From a virus, in the IMG/VR virus record IMGVR_UViG_3300030109_002192, positions 1-32,353 of that record: DNA of 32,353 nucleotides; one strand, written 5' to 3'. Positions within the stretch are counted from its first letter, which is position 1. Every line of letters begins with the position of its first letter. A model generated the notes under the pieces. It was not told where the DNA came from, did not search any database, and worked only from the letters and a program-made list of their open reading frames with translations. The translations under genes were made by a program, and so were the position numbers. This document shows positions 15,379 to 23,050 of this stretch, in pieces.

Positions 15379-15612
15379 ATGCATGCGGCTGCAAGCCGTC
15401 GCCGCCACTGGAAAACCACTCACCCCGTCTTCTCACTCAGGCACCGAACGAAAGGAGCAGACATGACCCAGACCAGCCCCAGTTCTTTCCGTGGGCCAGA
15501 CAAAACAGAGCGCCTCGTTTGCAAGGGCGCGCACCAGTTCTTCCCGAAGGACAGGACGAAATCCAAGAGTGACCCGAAGGCCAGATACAAGAAACGAAGG
15601 AAGCGAAAATGA
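15379..15612 (+). CDS. Small basic protein, two possible starts
   Basis: 77 residues from ATG 15379, or 49 from ATG 15463 in the same frame. Both starts have a good ribosome binding site: GGGAGG 4-5 bases before the first, AAAGGAG 6-7 bases before the second. The long form adds a His/Arg-rich N-terminus (SRRRHWKTTHPVF). The C-terminus is a run of Lys and Arg (KARYKKRRKRK), as in nucleic-acid-binding proteins. A Cys at VCKGAH could belong to an incomplete metal site. The family is not recognised; dual starts may give two products. Confidence 0.6.
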   Translation: MHAAASRRRHWKTTHPVFSLRHRTKGADMTQTSPSSFRGPDKTERLVCKGAHQFFPKDRTKSKSDPKARYKKRRKRK

Positions 15613-16016
15613 CAGCACTGCACATCAGGACAGACGGAACTATCCACGACATCGAGGCTGACACGCTCGAGCAGATGCAGAAGGGCGTCGGCGGATACAT
15701 CGAGGTCGTCACCCAGGGCGGGATCGCCGGCACGCCCTACGATTGGGTGCTCTACGGCAACGAGGAAGGAATGCTGCTCGACCTGCCGGTCAACCCGGTA
15801 GCCCGCATGCTGGTGGCAGTAGCCCATCAGGTGGACAGCCCAGAGATTCAGGAACTGCATGGAAACTTCGTCCTCCGCGTGGAGGATGACCAAGAGAACA
15901 CGGCCCCGGTCCCGGAAGAACTCCGGCAGGTGGTCGAGAAGGTCGCCGGACTCTACGCTGAGACTGGCAACGAACTAATCCGCATCGTCCGAATGGACGA
16001 GGAAGGCAACCAATGA
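15609..16016 (+). CDS. DUF3846-like phage protein
   Basis: 135 residues; ATGA overlap with the upstream gene and GAAGGAA upstream. The segment VGGYIEVVT (residues about 27-36), followed by YGNEEGMLLDLPVNPVA (about 49-66), is the hallmark of the DUF3846 group, in which Gly-tyr-ile/val-glu and Asn-Glu-(Glu/Asp)-Gly followed by Pro-Asn/Val-Asn-Pro-Ala recur. The family is found in phages and mobile elements, often near antirestriction genes; its biochemical role is not known. The second half is acidic and helical. Followed by an overlapping HTH regulator. Confidence 0.75.
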   Translation: MTALHIRTDGTIHDIEADTLEQMQKGVGGYIEVVTQGGIAGTPYDWVLYGNEEGMLLDLPVNPVARMLVAVAHQVDSPEIQELHGNFVLRVEDDQENTAPVPEELRQVVEKVAGLYAETGNELIRIVRMDEEGNQ

Positions 16017-16396
16017 AAAACCCACTCGCTAAGATCATCCATGACTCGGGCGTACCGATCGAGGACATCGCCAAAGCCTGCGAATGCACGGACGCAGCGA
16101 TCAGCAACTACCTGCTCGGACGCAACGCTCCGACCAGATCCAAGTACCCGAGGCTGGCGCAGGCATTGCGTGTGCCCACCTCCAAGGTGGCCGAGGCTGC
16201 GGCGGTGCTGCGAAAGAACATCGCCGCAGGCGGTGGACGGAATGGCCAGGTCAAGGTGGTAAAGATCAACACGGCCACGCTCGAGGACGAGGTGCTCGAT
16301 GTGATGGCGCTGGCGATGGAGATCCACAAGCTCGACCCGCAGTTTCGGGATACAGTCCGGGAGATGGTGGCAGGTCTGGCCAGGAGGGGGGCATAA
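16013..16396 (+). CDS. HTH (XRE-like) transcriptional regulator
   Basis: 127 residues, ATGA overlap with the DUF3846-like gene. Residues about 14-45 (PIEDIAKACECTDAAISNYLLGR) fit a lambda-repressor-like helix-turn-helix, followed by a region typical of XRE proteins (PRLAQALRVP). A Gly-rich hinge (AAGGGRNG, about 72-79) separates it from a C-terminal helical domain that could dimerise. No LexA-type Ser/Lys protease pair is present, so it is not a classic CI repressor. As the only recognisable DNA-binding regulator next to the integrase, it is the best candidate to control P1/P2 or the lysis-lysogeny decision (inference). Confidence 0.75.
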   Translation: MKNPLAKIIHDSGVPIEDIAKACECTDAAISNYLLGRNAPTRSKYPRLAQALRVPTSKVAEAAAVLRKNIAAGGGRNGQVKVVKINTATLEDEVLDVMALAMEIHKLDPQFRDTVREMVAGLARRGA

Positions 16397-16475
16397 TCCG
16401 TGCCCCCCAACCCGGCCATCTCATCGGCCTACCACAGCGAACGAGACTGGAACATTCTACCCCAAGGAGGGCAAC

Positions 16476-16661
16476 ATGCCAGCGGGATACCATTCAATCC
16501 AAGTACCAAAGAACAGCGGCGTAGCCGAGAGGCTCGCACGACTGACAACCGAACTCGCAGCCAACCAGACCGTACCCTGCACTGTCCACCAGTGGCAGGC
16601 TGTGGACTGGGCAGTGAAAGAAGCGCTCAAGAAATACGAGGCACCTAGCCGAGAGGAGTAG
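16476..16661 (+). CDS. Small protein before integrase
   Basis: 61 residues. ATG 16476 is preceded by AAGGAGGGCAAC, a strong ribosome binding site. Predicted mostly helical (SGVAERLARLTTELAANQ, WQAVDWAVKEALKKYE). It ends one base before the integrase start. It could be an excisionase-like partner by position, but it lacks a winged-helix or obvious DNA-binding pattern, so I leave the function open. The 80 bases before it (16397-16475) hold no other feature that I can support. Confidence 0.65.
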   Translation: MPAGYHSIQVPKNSGVAERLARLTTELAANQTVPCTVHQWQAVDWAVKEALKKYEAPSREE

Positions 16662-16662
16662 T

Positions 16663-17706
16663 ATGGCCTACCACGTCACAGTAAATCGAAACGGGAACTA
16701 CCACCTAGCCAGATGGATCGACACAGATGGGACGGTTCGACGAAAGAGCCTTGGTCATTGCTCCATGATGGAGGCGTGCCGCCGAGCGGACGAACTCGAG
16801 CGGCAGTTGAACCAGACCATCGGTGGGACCGTCCGCCACGCCACCCTTGGGTGGCTGGTGGATAGGTTCGTTCAGGTCCGAGGCCAGGGCACAGAGCAGA
16901 TGGCCCCGGCTACCATGGCGACGCACGCCCGATGCCACAAGCTGCTGCTCCAGCACTTCGGCACCGAGCGAGACATCAAGTCCATCGGACTCGGGGACAT
17001 GCGAGACTGGGAGGCCACGCTCGAGGGCACCGGCAACACCCTACGAAAGCGTGTCAAGGAGGCGAAGGTTCTATTCAACCTCGCAGTAGACGAGGGGCTG
17101 ATCGAGCAGAACCCCGCCGTCAAGATGAAATCTACCACCATGCCAGGACGACCCGGCGACCGACGCATCGTCACCCGTGACGAGTACGACACCGTGTTCG
17201 AGGCGATGCCGGACAACTACTGGCGTCTGGCTCTGGCGATGGCGTACTACGCAGGGCTGCGACGCAGTGAGGTGTTCACCGCAACGCACCGAGGGTGGAC
17301 CAGAGGCCACAGCCTCGAGGTGTGGAGCACGAAGACGAACCGCAGCCGCACCATTCGGCTCGAGCCTGAACTGAACCAGCACATCCGGGACTGGTGGAGT
17401 GGGGCCAAGCAGATCGTCGACCCCGAATGCAAGTACACCCAGGCATACGACATTCTCACGCGAGCCTGCACCGCCGCCGGCGTCGAGCCGTTCAACTGGC
17501 AGAACCTGCGGCAGACACGGGCAACACTTTGGCGTGACGCAGGTTACCCCGGCTACGCAGTGAACCAGTGGATGGGACACACCGAACGAGTGGCAGAGGA
17601 CTGCTACCTCGGCGATGGAAAAAATGAAAGTGCCTTGGCTCAAGCCCTTGCAGAACTCGCTCGGCTTCGCCAAGATAATGAACGCCTCGCCGCTCTGGCG
17701 GGGTGA
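16663..17706 (+). CDS. int: Tyrosine recombinase, phage integrase
   Basis: 347 residues. N-terminal arm-binding part (1-55), SAM-like core-binding domain (about 60-150) and catalytic domain with GLRRSE (R200), STKTNRS (K224), QNLRQTR (R283), WMGHT (H306) and DCYLG (nucleophile Y315). The box usually written HxxR reads Q280-N-L-R283, so the first His is replaced by Gln; R-K-R-H-Y are kept, so activity is likely. From memory, QN(L/M)R-type boxes are frequent in planctomycete recombinases. ATG 16663 lies one base behind the previous stop, with GAGAGGAG upstream. It would integrate the phage genome at a host att site; no att sequence or tRNA fragment was found beside the gene. A C-terminal coiled-coil-like tail (LAELARLRQDNERLAAL) follows the Tyr. 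Confidence 0.92.
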   Translation: MAYHVTVNRNGNYHLARWIDTDGTVRRKSLGHCSMMEACRRADELERQLNQTIGGTVRHATLGWLVDRFVQVRGQGTEQMAPATMATHARCHKLLLQHFGTERDIKSIGLGDMRDWEATLEGTGNTLRKRVKEAKVLFNLAVDEGLIEQNPAVKMKSTTMPGRPGDRRIVTRDEYDTVFEAMPDNYWRLALAMAYYAGLRRSEVFTATHRGWTRGHSLEVWSTKTNRSRTIRLEPELNQHIRDWWSGAKQIVDPECKYTQAYDILTRACTAAGVEPFNWQNLRQTRATLWRDAGYPGYAVNQWMGHTERVAEDCYLGDGKNESALAQALAELARLRQDNERLAALAG

Positions 17707-17730
17707 AACTACCACAGCAAGGAGGCTGAC

Positions 17731-17967
17731 ATGGCGAAGAAGCCAGACGATCACGACCTGCCGCTGGTCCAGTTCGGACAAGGCGATCAGGCACACCACA
17801 TTGACAGCAACGGCGAGAAGAAACTCGGGGATGCCCTCGAGAAGTATCGTCGTATTCGGAACGAGGATGAGCAACTGAAGGACGAGCTTGCTGCCGAGCA
17901 GTGGCACGCCATCAACTCATTCGACGATGACCCCAACCCATACCACGGCACCTACTCAGAGGAGTGA
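17731..17967 (+). CDS. Small acidic protein of unknown function
   Basis: 78 residues, AAGGAGG 7 bases before ATG 17731. Very polar and charged, with a helix in the middle (KKLGDALEKYRRIRNEDEQLKDELAAEQW region, residues about 30-58) and an acidic, Asp/Pro-rich end. No known motif. It precedes the ssDNA-binding protein by three bases and is probably made from the same message. The family is not recognised. Confidence 0.7.
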   Translation: MAKKPDDHDLPLVQFGQGDQAHHIDSNGEKKLGDALEKYRRIRNEDEQLKDELAAEQWHAINSFDDDPNPYHGTYSEE

Positions 17968-17970
17968 GCA

Positions 17971-18720
17971 ATGGCCAAGACCACAGACAAAGCACCGGCA
18001 CCCGTACTCGACGACATCCACGGCAATACATACGAGCCAGTGGTGAGCAGGCTTGCACGGTTTCGATTCGACCACCCATCCAGGGCAATCCAAACCTCAA
18101 TCATCAGCAACGAGAGCGGCCTTGTGCTTATGCGGGCCGTCATCAAGGACGACAATCAGGAGGTGTACGCCACTGGCCACGCTGAAGAGGACCGATCGGC
18201 GGGGCACATCAACCAGACATCGGCCGTCGAGAACTGCGAGACATCAGCCATCGGCAGGGCGCTGGCATTTGCAGGGTACGACGCATCTGGTAACATCGCC
18301 TCATCCGACGAGGTGACGAACGCGAAGGCCGCACAAGCAGCAGGGGGCGGGGCACGGGCACAAGCCCCGGCGAGAAACACAGCCTCCTCCTCTCCCGCCA
18401 CCCCCGCCCCTAATGCTGCCAAGGCCGGCGACAAAAGCTACACCGTCACCCAGGTTGAGACGAAAGAACTCAATCGGAAGGACGGCAGTGGCACGTTCAG
18501 CAAGTACGTTGTCCACACCGGCGAAGGTCCAAAGCTTTCCACTCTGAAAAAGAATCTGGCCGACATCGCCATGGCTGCAATGAACGAGGGCAAGGAACTG
18601 TTCGCCAGTCACCAGGCGCAGAACCAATGGGGCGAATGCAACCTGATGGACTGCGCCGTGTCCAATGAGCCACCGGCCGTGGCTGTGGCAACTGAGATCG
18701 AAGAGGAGATGCCGTTCTAA
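17971..18720 (+). CDS. ssDNA-binding / annealing protein with SSB-like acidic tip
   Basis: 249 residues; start ATG 17971 with GAGGAG upstream. The N-terminal domain (about 15-115) contains the pattern VYATGHAEED ... INQTSAVENCETSAIGRALAFAGY, typical of a widespread phage single-strand annealing or recombination-mediator family (ERF/Rad52-like in annotation). A low-complexity Ala/Pro/Ser linker (about 118-150) leads to a second domain (SYTVTQVETKELNRKDGSGTF on), which looks OB-fold-like. It ends EIEEEMPF, close to the SSB C-terminal tip that recruits replication proteins. It probably covers ssDNA and replaces an SSB. The next gene overlaps its stop (TAATG). Confidence 0.75.
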   Translation: MAKTTDKAPAPVLDDIHGNTYEPVVSRLARFRFDHPSRAIQTSIISNESGLVLMRAVIKDDNQEVYATGHAEEDRSAGHINQTSAVENCETSAIGRALAFAGYDASGNIASSDEVTNAKAAQAAGGGARAQAPARNTASSSPATPAPNAAKAGDKSYTVTQVETKELNRKDGSGTFSKYVVHTGEGPKLSTLKKNLADIAMAAMNEGKELFASHQAQNQWGECNLMDCAVSNEPPAVAVATEIEEEMPF

Positions 18721-19247
18721 TGCCATCACTCTACGAACTTACCAATGACATGCTCGATCTCGAGGCCAAGCTGATCGAAGCAGAAGGCAACGCCGCTGAT
18801 GAGAACGTCGAGGCTGCACTCATGGAGTGGGCCGGGTCGCTCGAGGATCAGGTAGACCAGAAGGTCGAGGCGTACTGCAATCTGATCGACGAGTTCGAGG
18901 CCAGGGCAAAGGTCCGGGCCGAGGCCGCTGCTCAGATGAAGCATCGAGCCACGGTTGATAAGAATGCAGCCCGTGCTCTGAAGGACCGGCTGCTTACTGC
19001 ACTCGAGACGATGCAGATCACACGCATGGAGACGGAGCTTCGGCGTGTGACTGTGGCAAACAACGGAGGCCAGCAGCCCATCGACATTGACCTCGAGCGG
19101 GTGCCGGCTGAGTTCCAGTACCAACCACCAAAGGAGGTGGACATGGCGCTGGTGCGTGAAGCACTGAAGGCATCGGATGAGGCGGGCATGGACGGACTGT
19201 CCTGGGCACGCTTCATGCCTCGAGGGAAACACATTCGGATCAAGTAA
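18720..19247 (+). CDS. Siphovirus Gp157-like protein
   Basis: 175 residues starting MPSLYELTNDMLDLEAKL. The layout matches the Gp157 family: an N-terminal helix with 'LYELT', a long coiled-coil region (about 20-105, including KVEAYCNLIDEFEARAKVRAEAAAQMKHRA) and a C-terminal RRVTVANNGGQQPIDID ... VPAEFQYQPP ... KEVDMALVREALKA segment. The family is common in temperate siphoviruses beside ssDNA-annealing genes; a host nuclease-inhibitor role has been proposed from a phage-resistance study, though the mechanism is not established. ATG 18720 overlaps the previous TAA by one base. Its presence beside T7-like genes shows mosaic origin. Confidence 0.85.
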   Translation: MPSLYELTNDMLDLEAKLIEAEGNAADENVEAALMEWAGSLEDQVDQKVEAYCNLIDEFEARAKVRAEAAAQMKHRATVDKNAARALKDRLLTALETMQITRMETELRRVTVANNGGQQPIDIDLERVPAEFQYQPPKEVDMALVREALKASDEAGMDGLSWARFMPRGKHIRIK

Positions 19248-19268
19248 TAGCCATCACGGAGGATGCAG

Positions 19269-19967
19269 ATGGACCCCACCACCATCGCTATCGTCAATGA
19301 CGACGACCCCACAACCAACGAGTACCACCGGCTCCTCAGTAAAGTCCGAGCCGGACTCGACGCCTACTACGAACTCGGTATCTCCCTCACCAAAATCAGG
19401 GATCAGGAACTCTACCTCGTTGAGTACGAAACTTGGTCGGACTTCCTTGAGAACGAGGTTGAAGTTTCGGTAAGGCGTGCCCACCAAATGATCGCCGCCG
19501 CTGGCGTGCAGCACACGCTCGACCGCAAGGTCAACGAGGCACAGGCTGCGGCCCTCGAGCCAGTACCAGAAGATGAACGCATGGACATCATCGAGGTGGT
19601 CGAGGCTCAGGGCAAAGTCACCGCTGCGAAGATCAAGCAGGAGGCCGGCCGCCGGGCAACGGAGTCGATGCCAGACGAAGAGATGCCGTCGCCGATCATG
19701 CACAATGCGGAAATCAACGACCTCGCTGAACAGGTGCAGGTAATCCGCAGGCTGGTCGGTACCTTGCCATCTAATGAATACACCCGCATGGTCCCTCGAG
19801 CACGAATCGAAGATCAGCTCAATGGTGTATACAAAGCACTAAGGGGTTCAGTGCTCTCTCATCCATGTCCATGGTGCGGGGCCAAGCCCGGCGGGTGCAA
19901 CGAATGCTCTGGCACCGGCCATGTCAACGGGCTGACATGGAAGCACAGGCCCGAAGCATTCAAATGA
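19269..19967 (+). CDS. Unknown DNA-metabolism protein with C-terminal zinc-binding motif
   Basis: 232 residues. ATG 19269 is preferred to the in-frame ATG 19263 since GGAGG (19258-19262) lies 6 bases before it. Residues about 15-85 (DAYYELGISLTKIRDQELY, WSDFLENEVEVSVRRAHQMIAAA) resemble the helical plus HTH-like unit seen in DUF3102- or ParB-type phage proteins. A charged middle part follows. The end has C-P-W-C-G ... C-N-E-C-S-G-T-G-H (about residues 197-218), a DnaJ-type zinc knuckle pattern. It could be a loader or adaptor in replication, given the helicase encoded next with ATGA overlap, but this is inferred. Confidence 0.7.
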   Translation: MDPTTIAIVNDDDPTTNEYHRLLSKVRAGLDAYYELGISLTKIRDQELYLVEYETWSDFLENEVEVSVRRAHQMIAAAGVQHTLDRKVNEAQAAALEPVPEDERMDIIEVVEAQGKVTAAKIKQEAGRRATESMPDEEMPSPIMHNAEINDLAEQVQVIRRLVGTLPSNEYTRMVPRARIEDQLNGVYKALRGSVLSHPCPWCGAKPGGCNECSGTGHVNGLTWKHRPEAFK

Positions 19968-21619
19968 AGAACCGACCGTATCAAAACACAGCCTGCGACT
20001 CGGTACTGAACGAGTTCCGAGCGGGGATCAAGTCAACGCTCGTTGTCATGCCAACCGGCACGGGCAAGACTGTCGTCTTCTCTTCTCTGGTGGGCAGGGC
20101 TAGGAAAGGAAGAGTCCTGGTCCTTGCCCACCGTGAGGAACTAATCAATCAGGCGGCCAAGAAGATCCAAGCCGTGACCGGAGAGTACCCGGACATTGAG
20201 CAGGCTGACCGCCGTGCTGACGAGTCGGTGTTCAACAAGTCCAAGGTCATCGTCGCATCAATACCCACGCTAGTTGCAGGCATGGGTGGTGCCACCCGCA
20301 TGTCACGCTTTGAACCAGGCGAGTTCTCGTTTGTGGTCATCGACGAATGCCACCATGTTGAGAGCAAGTCTTGGCAGCAGGTAGTCAAGTGGTTCCAGAA
20401 GAACCCGGAGCTTCGGATGTGTGGCTTCAGCGCCACCCCGAAGAGGCACGACAACAAGGCGCTCGGCAACACGTTCGAGTCGGTGGCGTATGAATACTCA
20501 ATCCAGCAGGCAATCGCTGATGGATGGCTGGTGCCTATCAGGCAGACCATGGTCGAGGTGTCTGGCCTGGACTACTCGACTATTAGGACCACAGCCGGCG
20601 ACCTCAACGGCAAGGACTTGGCACAGGTGATGGAGCAGGAGCACAACCTGCACTCGATTGCCATGCCCACCCTCGAGATATCAAACGGACGCAAGACGCT
20701 GGTGTTCGCCGCATCGGTCCACGCAGCAGAGCGACTGACTGAAGTGATGAACCGGCACAAGGATTGTGCCCGGTGGATCAGCGGCAAGACACCGAAGGAT
20801 GAACGCAAATCAATACTCGATGGATTCGCAGAGGGCGACTTCCCCATTCTTGTCAACGTCGGTGTGCTGACCGAGGGCTTCGATGAGCCTGGGATACAGT
20901 GCATCGTCCTGGCACGACCAACCAAAAGTCCAGCCCTCTGGCAACAGATGGTTGGGCGTGGTACTCGAACGCTACCGGGCACAGTGGACTCGCCTACTCT
21001 GTGCGACTCACCGGAAGCACGGAGCGAGGCCATTGCCCAGTCATCAAAGCCATACGTCGAGATCATTGACTTCGCTGGCAACGCTGGACGGCACAAGCTG
21101 CTGTCTGCATTTGATTTGCTCGGCGGCAAGTACCCGAACGAGGTAGTCGAGCGGGCAAAGGAGAAGGCCAAGAAGGCCGGCGGTGCAGTGGATGTCGAGG
21201 AGGTACTCGAGAAGACACAGGAAGAGATCGAGGCCGAGCGTGAAGAGGAGCGTAACCAGCGGTTGGCCGAGCGTGCCAGGATAAAGGCTGATGTCAAGTA
21301 CAAGACTAAGAACATAGATCCGTTCAACGCACTCGACATTCACAAGCCGATCTTTGATGTGACCGGCTACACCCCAGTGCCAACCGAGAAGCAGCAGTCG
21401 ATGCTGTTGAAACAGGGGATCGACCCGTCAGGCATGAGCCGTGACGACGCACAACGATTGATCCTCGAGATCATTACCAGATACGTTGATGGCAAATGCA
21501 CATTCAAGCAGGCGGCCGTGCTGAAGAAGTATGGCTACCCGACTGGTGTGAAAAAGGAGGAGGCAACCAAGATCATTGATCGCATTGCAGCCAACGGATG
21601 GAGAAAGCCAGATGACTAA
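19964..21619 (+). CDS. SF2 DEAD/DECH-box helicase
   Basis: 551 residues from ATG 19964 (ATGA overlap with the upstream stop). Motif I is MPTGTGKT (K35), motif Ia VLAHREEL, motif II DECHH (D127), motif III SATPKR, then a C-terminal lobe with motif V NVGVLTEGFDEPG and motif VI QQMVGRGTR. All are intact, so an ATP-dependent nucleic acid helicase of the phage UvsW/RecG-ResIII-like group is expected. Residues about 400-460 are a charged linker (KEKAKKAGGAVDVEEVLEKTQEEIEAE region), and the last 90 residues form a small helical domain frequent in phage helicases of this type. It likely takes part in replication initiation or recombination. Confidence 0.9.
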   Translation: MKNRPYQNTACDSVLNEFRAGIKSTLVVMPTGTGKTVVFSSLVGRARKGRVLVLAHREELINQAAKKIQAVTGEYPDIEQADRRADESVFNKSKVIVASIPTLVAGMGGATRMSRFEPGEFSFVVIDECHHVESKSWQQVVKWFQKNPELRMCGFSATPKRHDNKALGNTFESVAYEYSIQQAIADGWLVPIRQTMVEVSGLDYSTIRTTAGDLNGKDLAQVMEQEHNLHSIAMPTLEISNGRKTLVFAASVHAAERLTEVMNRHKDCARWISGKTPKDERKSILDGFAEGDFPILVNVGVLTEGFDEPGIQCIVLARPTKSPALWQQMVGRGTRTLPGTVDSPTLCDSPEARSEAIAQSSKPYVEIIDFAGNAGRHKLLSAFDLLGGKYPNEVVERAKEKAKKAGGAVDVEEVLEKTQEEIEAEREEERNQRLAERARIKADVKYKTKNIDPFNALDIHKPIFDVTGYTPVPTEKQQSMLLKQGIDPSGMSRDDAQRLILEIITRYVDGKCTFKQAAVLKKYGYPTGVKKEEATKIIDRIAANGWRKPDD

Positions 21620-21875
21620 TGCGTTGCCAGAAGAAGTAGATGGGGCCATCGTCTTTGATGGACTAGATGAAGCAATCATTGGATACGGACAGCAGTGGGG
21701 TGGAGAAGTAATAGTCGTCTACGATGAGCAGAAGATACTTGCCACGCTGGTCACAGATCAGGGCATGGGGTATGAAGATGCTCGAGACTGGTACTACCAC
21801 AACATCGCATGCCTGTATGCAGGGACACGAACGCCATTCATAATGACAGTGAGGCACGAAGGTGGCTTGGCTTAG
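21612..21875 (+). CDS. Conserved phage protein of unknown function
   Basis: 87 residues from ATG 21612, 8 bases overlap with the helicase gene and GGAG 9 bases upstream. Pattern: AIVFDGLDEAIIGYGQQWGGEVIVVYD ... ILxxL ... DQGMGYEDARDWYYHNIACLYAGTRTPFIM. This 'IIGYG ... VYD ... YE-A-x-x-Y-x-x-N ... TP' arrangement occurs in a great many phages as a small protein of unknown role near replication or nuclease genes. It overlaps the primase gene downstream. I know no biochemical function. Confidence 0.8.
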   Translation: MTNALPEEVDGAIVFDGLDEAIIGYGQQWGGEVIVVYDEQKILATLVTDQGMGYEDARDWYYHNIACLYAGTRTPFIMTVRHEGGLA

Positions 21876-22692
21876 ATGCAACAGAAGCAACCCTTGCCCT
21901 GTGTGTGGCAAGCCCGACTGGTGTTCTTACACCGGCGATGGTGCCGTTCGCTGCATGCGTGTGCCCGATGCTCCAGGACTCAAGGTCATACGCCGGCATG
22001 GTGATGGCGGCACGACGTACAAGATGTCCGACGACTACGCCCCAGCGGACACTGGGCCAAAGATCAAACGCATCGTGCCCACGACAGTGAACTGGGATCG
22101 GCTTCAAGATAAGTTTGTTACGGCAATAGATGAAGATGATTACTTCAACTCGCTGCGTGACACGCTCGGGGTAAAGGGCTTCACGATTGTCATGCTCGGT
22201 GCCGGCTGGTCAAGCGGGCACTTCGCCTGGACATTCCCGATGCGTGACGGAGCCGGGAAGATAACAGGGTTCAGGCTAAGGAAGAGATGCGGCAGGAAGT
22301 TGGCGGTGAAGGGATCAAGGGAAGGTCTCTTCACCTGCAACGCAGACATTCGAGACAAGTCAACGCCCATCTACATCATGGAAGGGCCGTCGGACTTGGC
22401 AGCTTGGCTTGACCTTGGGTTCGTGGCTATCGGCAGGCCGTCATGCCGAGGTGCCATGGATGCAGCAGTGGAGTATTGCGAAGGGTACAAGGTTGTTGTT
22501 GTCAGCGACAAGGACAGCCCAGGTCGGACGGGCGCTCGAGACTTAGCCAAGCGTTTGGTGAGGGTATGCCCGTCAGTCAAGATCATTGAACCACTCGAGG
22601 GCAAGGATGCTCGAGAGTGGCACTCCCTCGGTGCCACGCCTCAGCAAGTCGAGCTTGTGGTGGCCAGTGCATTCGAGGAATCTAATGGCTAG
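21862..22692 (+). CDS. TOPRIM primase (DnaG-like)
   Basis: 276 residues with GTG start at 21862 (GAGG 7 bases upstream). Cysteines at 12, 15, 21 and 31 make a zinc ribbon of the CHC2/primase type (CPVC ... WC ... VRC). The middle (about 60-165) is the primase catalytic region, ending in IYIMEGPSDLAAWLDLG with the TOPRIM Glu E174, and VVSDKDSPGRTGA with D216 and D218. All acidic metal ligands are present. It would synthesise RNA primers. No helicase domain is fused, unlike T7 gp4; the separate SF2 helicase upstream is not of the replicative DnaB/gp4 type. The 3' end overlaps the DUF1064 gene by 8 bases. Confidence 0.85.
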   Translation: MAWLRCNRSNPCPVCGKPDWCSYTGDGAVRCMRVPDAPGLKVIRRHGDGGTTYKMSDDYAPADTGPKIKRIVPTTVNWDRLQDKFVTAIDEDDYFNSLRDTLGVKGFTIVMLGAGWSSGHFAWTFPMRDGAGKITGFRLRKRCGRKLAVKGSREGLFTCNADIRDKSTPIYIMEGPSDLAAWLDLGFVAIGRPSCRGAMDAAVEYCEGYKVVVVSDKDSPGRTGARDLAKRLVRVCPSVKIIEPLEGKDAREWHSLGATPQQVELVVASAFEESNG

Positions 22693-23050
22693 GAACAAGT
22701 ACAAGGTTAGCCCGTCATCTGAACGCAGGTTCAAGGGTAGAACATACGGGTCGAAGGCAGAGATGCGGTACGCCCAGCAGTTGTACGTCCTCCGTGACAA
22801 TGGGCATGTCCTCGAGTTTGTTGAACAACCAAGGCTATGGCTCGGTGTGCCGGAGAACGTGTACGTCCCGGACTTCCTAGTCATACCAGTTGAAGACGGC
22901 CCGTACTACGTCGATGTCAAGGGTGTGGAGACGGCCAAGTTCAAGAGGGACAAGAAGCTCTGGGCTGCATACGGCAGGCTTGACTTGCTGGTGGTCAAGC
23001 CATCAGGCAAGAAGTTCAAGGTAGCCGAGGTGATCCATGGTGGGGAATGA
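22685..23050 (+). CDS. DUF1064-like endonuclease (Holliday-junction resolvase-like)
   Basis: 121 residues from ATG 22685, inside the end of the primase gene. The nuclease pattern is SKAEMRYAQQL (Glu, about residue 25), YVPDFLVIPV (Asp, about 62) and YYVDVKGVETAKFKRDKKLW (Asp and Lys, about 74-77), the E-D-(D/E)xK arrangement of restriction-like folds. DUF1064 proteins are found in temperate phages near primase and helicase genes and are thought to resolve branched DNA. It may replace T7 endonuclease I (gp3). Overlaps the RNA polymerase gene by 14 bases. Confidence 0.85.
   Translation: MARNKYKVSPSSERRFKGRTYGSKAEMRYAQQLYVLRDNGHVLEFVEQPRLWLGVPENVYVPDFLVIPVEDGPYYVDVKGVETAKFKRDKKLWAAYGRLDLLVVKPSGKKFKVAEVIHGGE

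Noticed and set aside
17071-17907. Minus-strand open frame of 278 codons opposite the integrase
   Set aside because: Val/Leu-rich shadow, crosses gene borders of clear plus-strand genes, no start signals.
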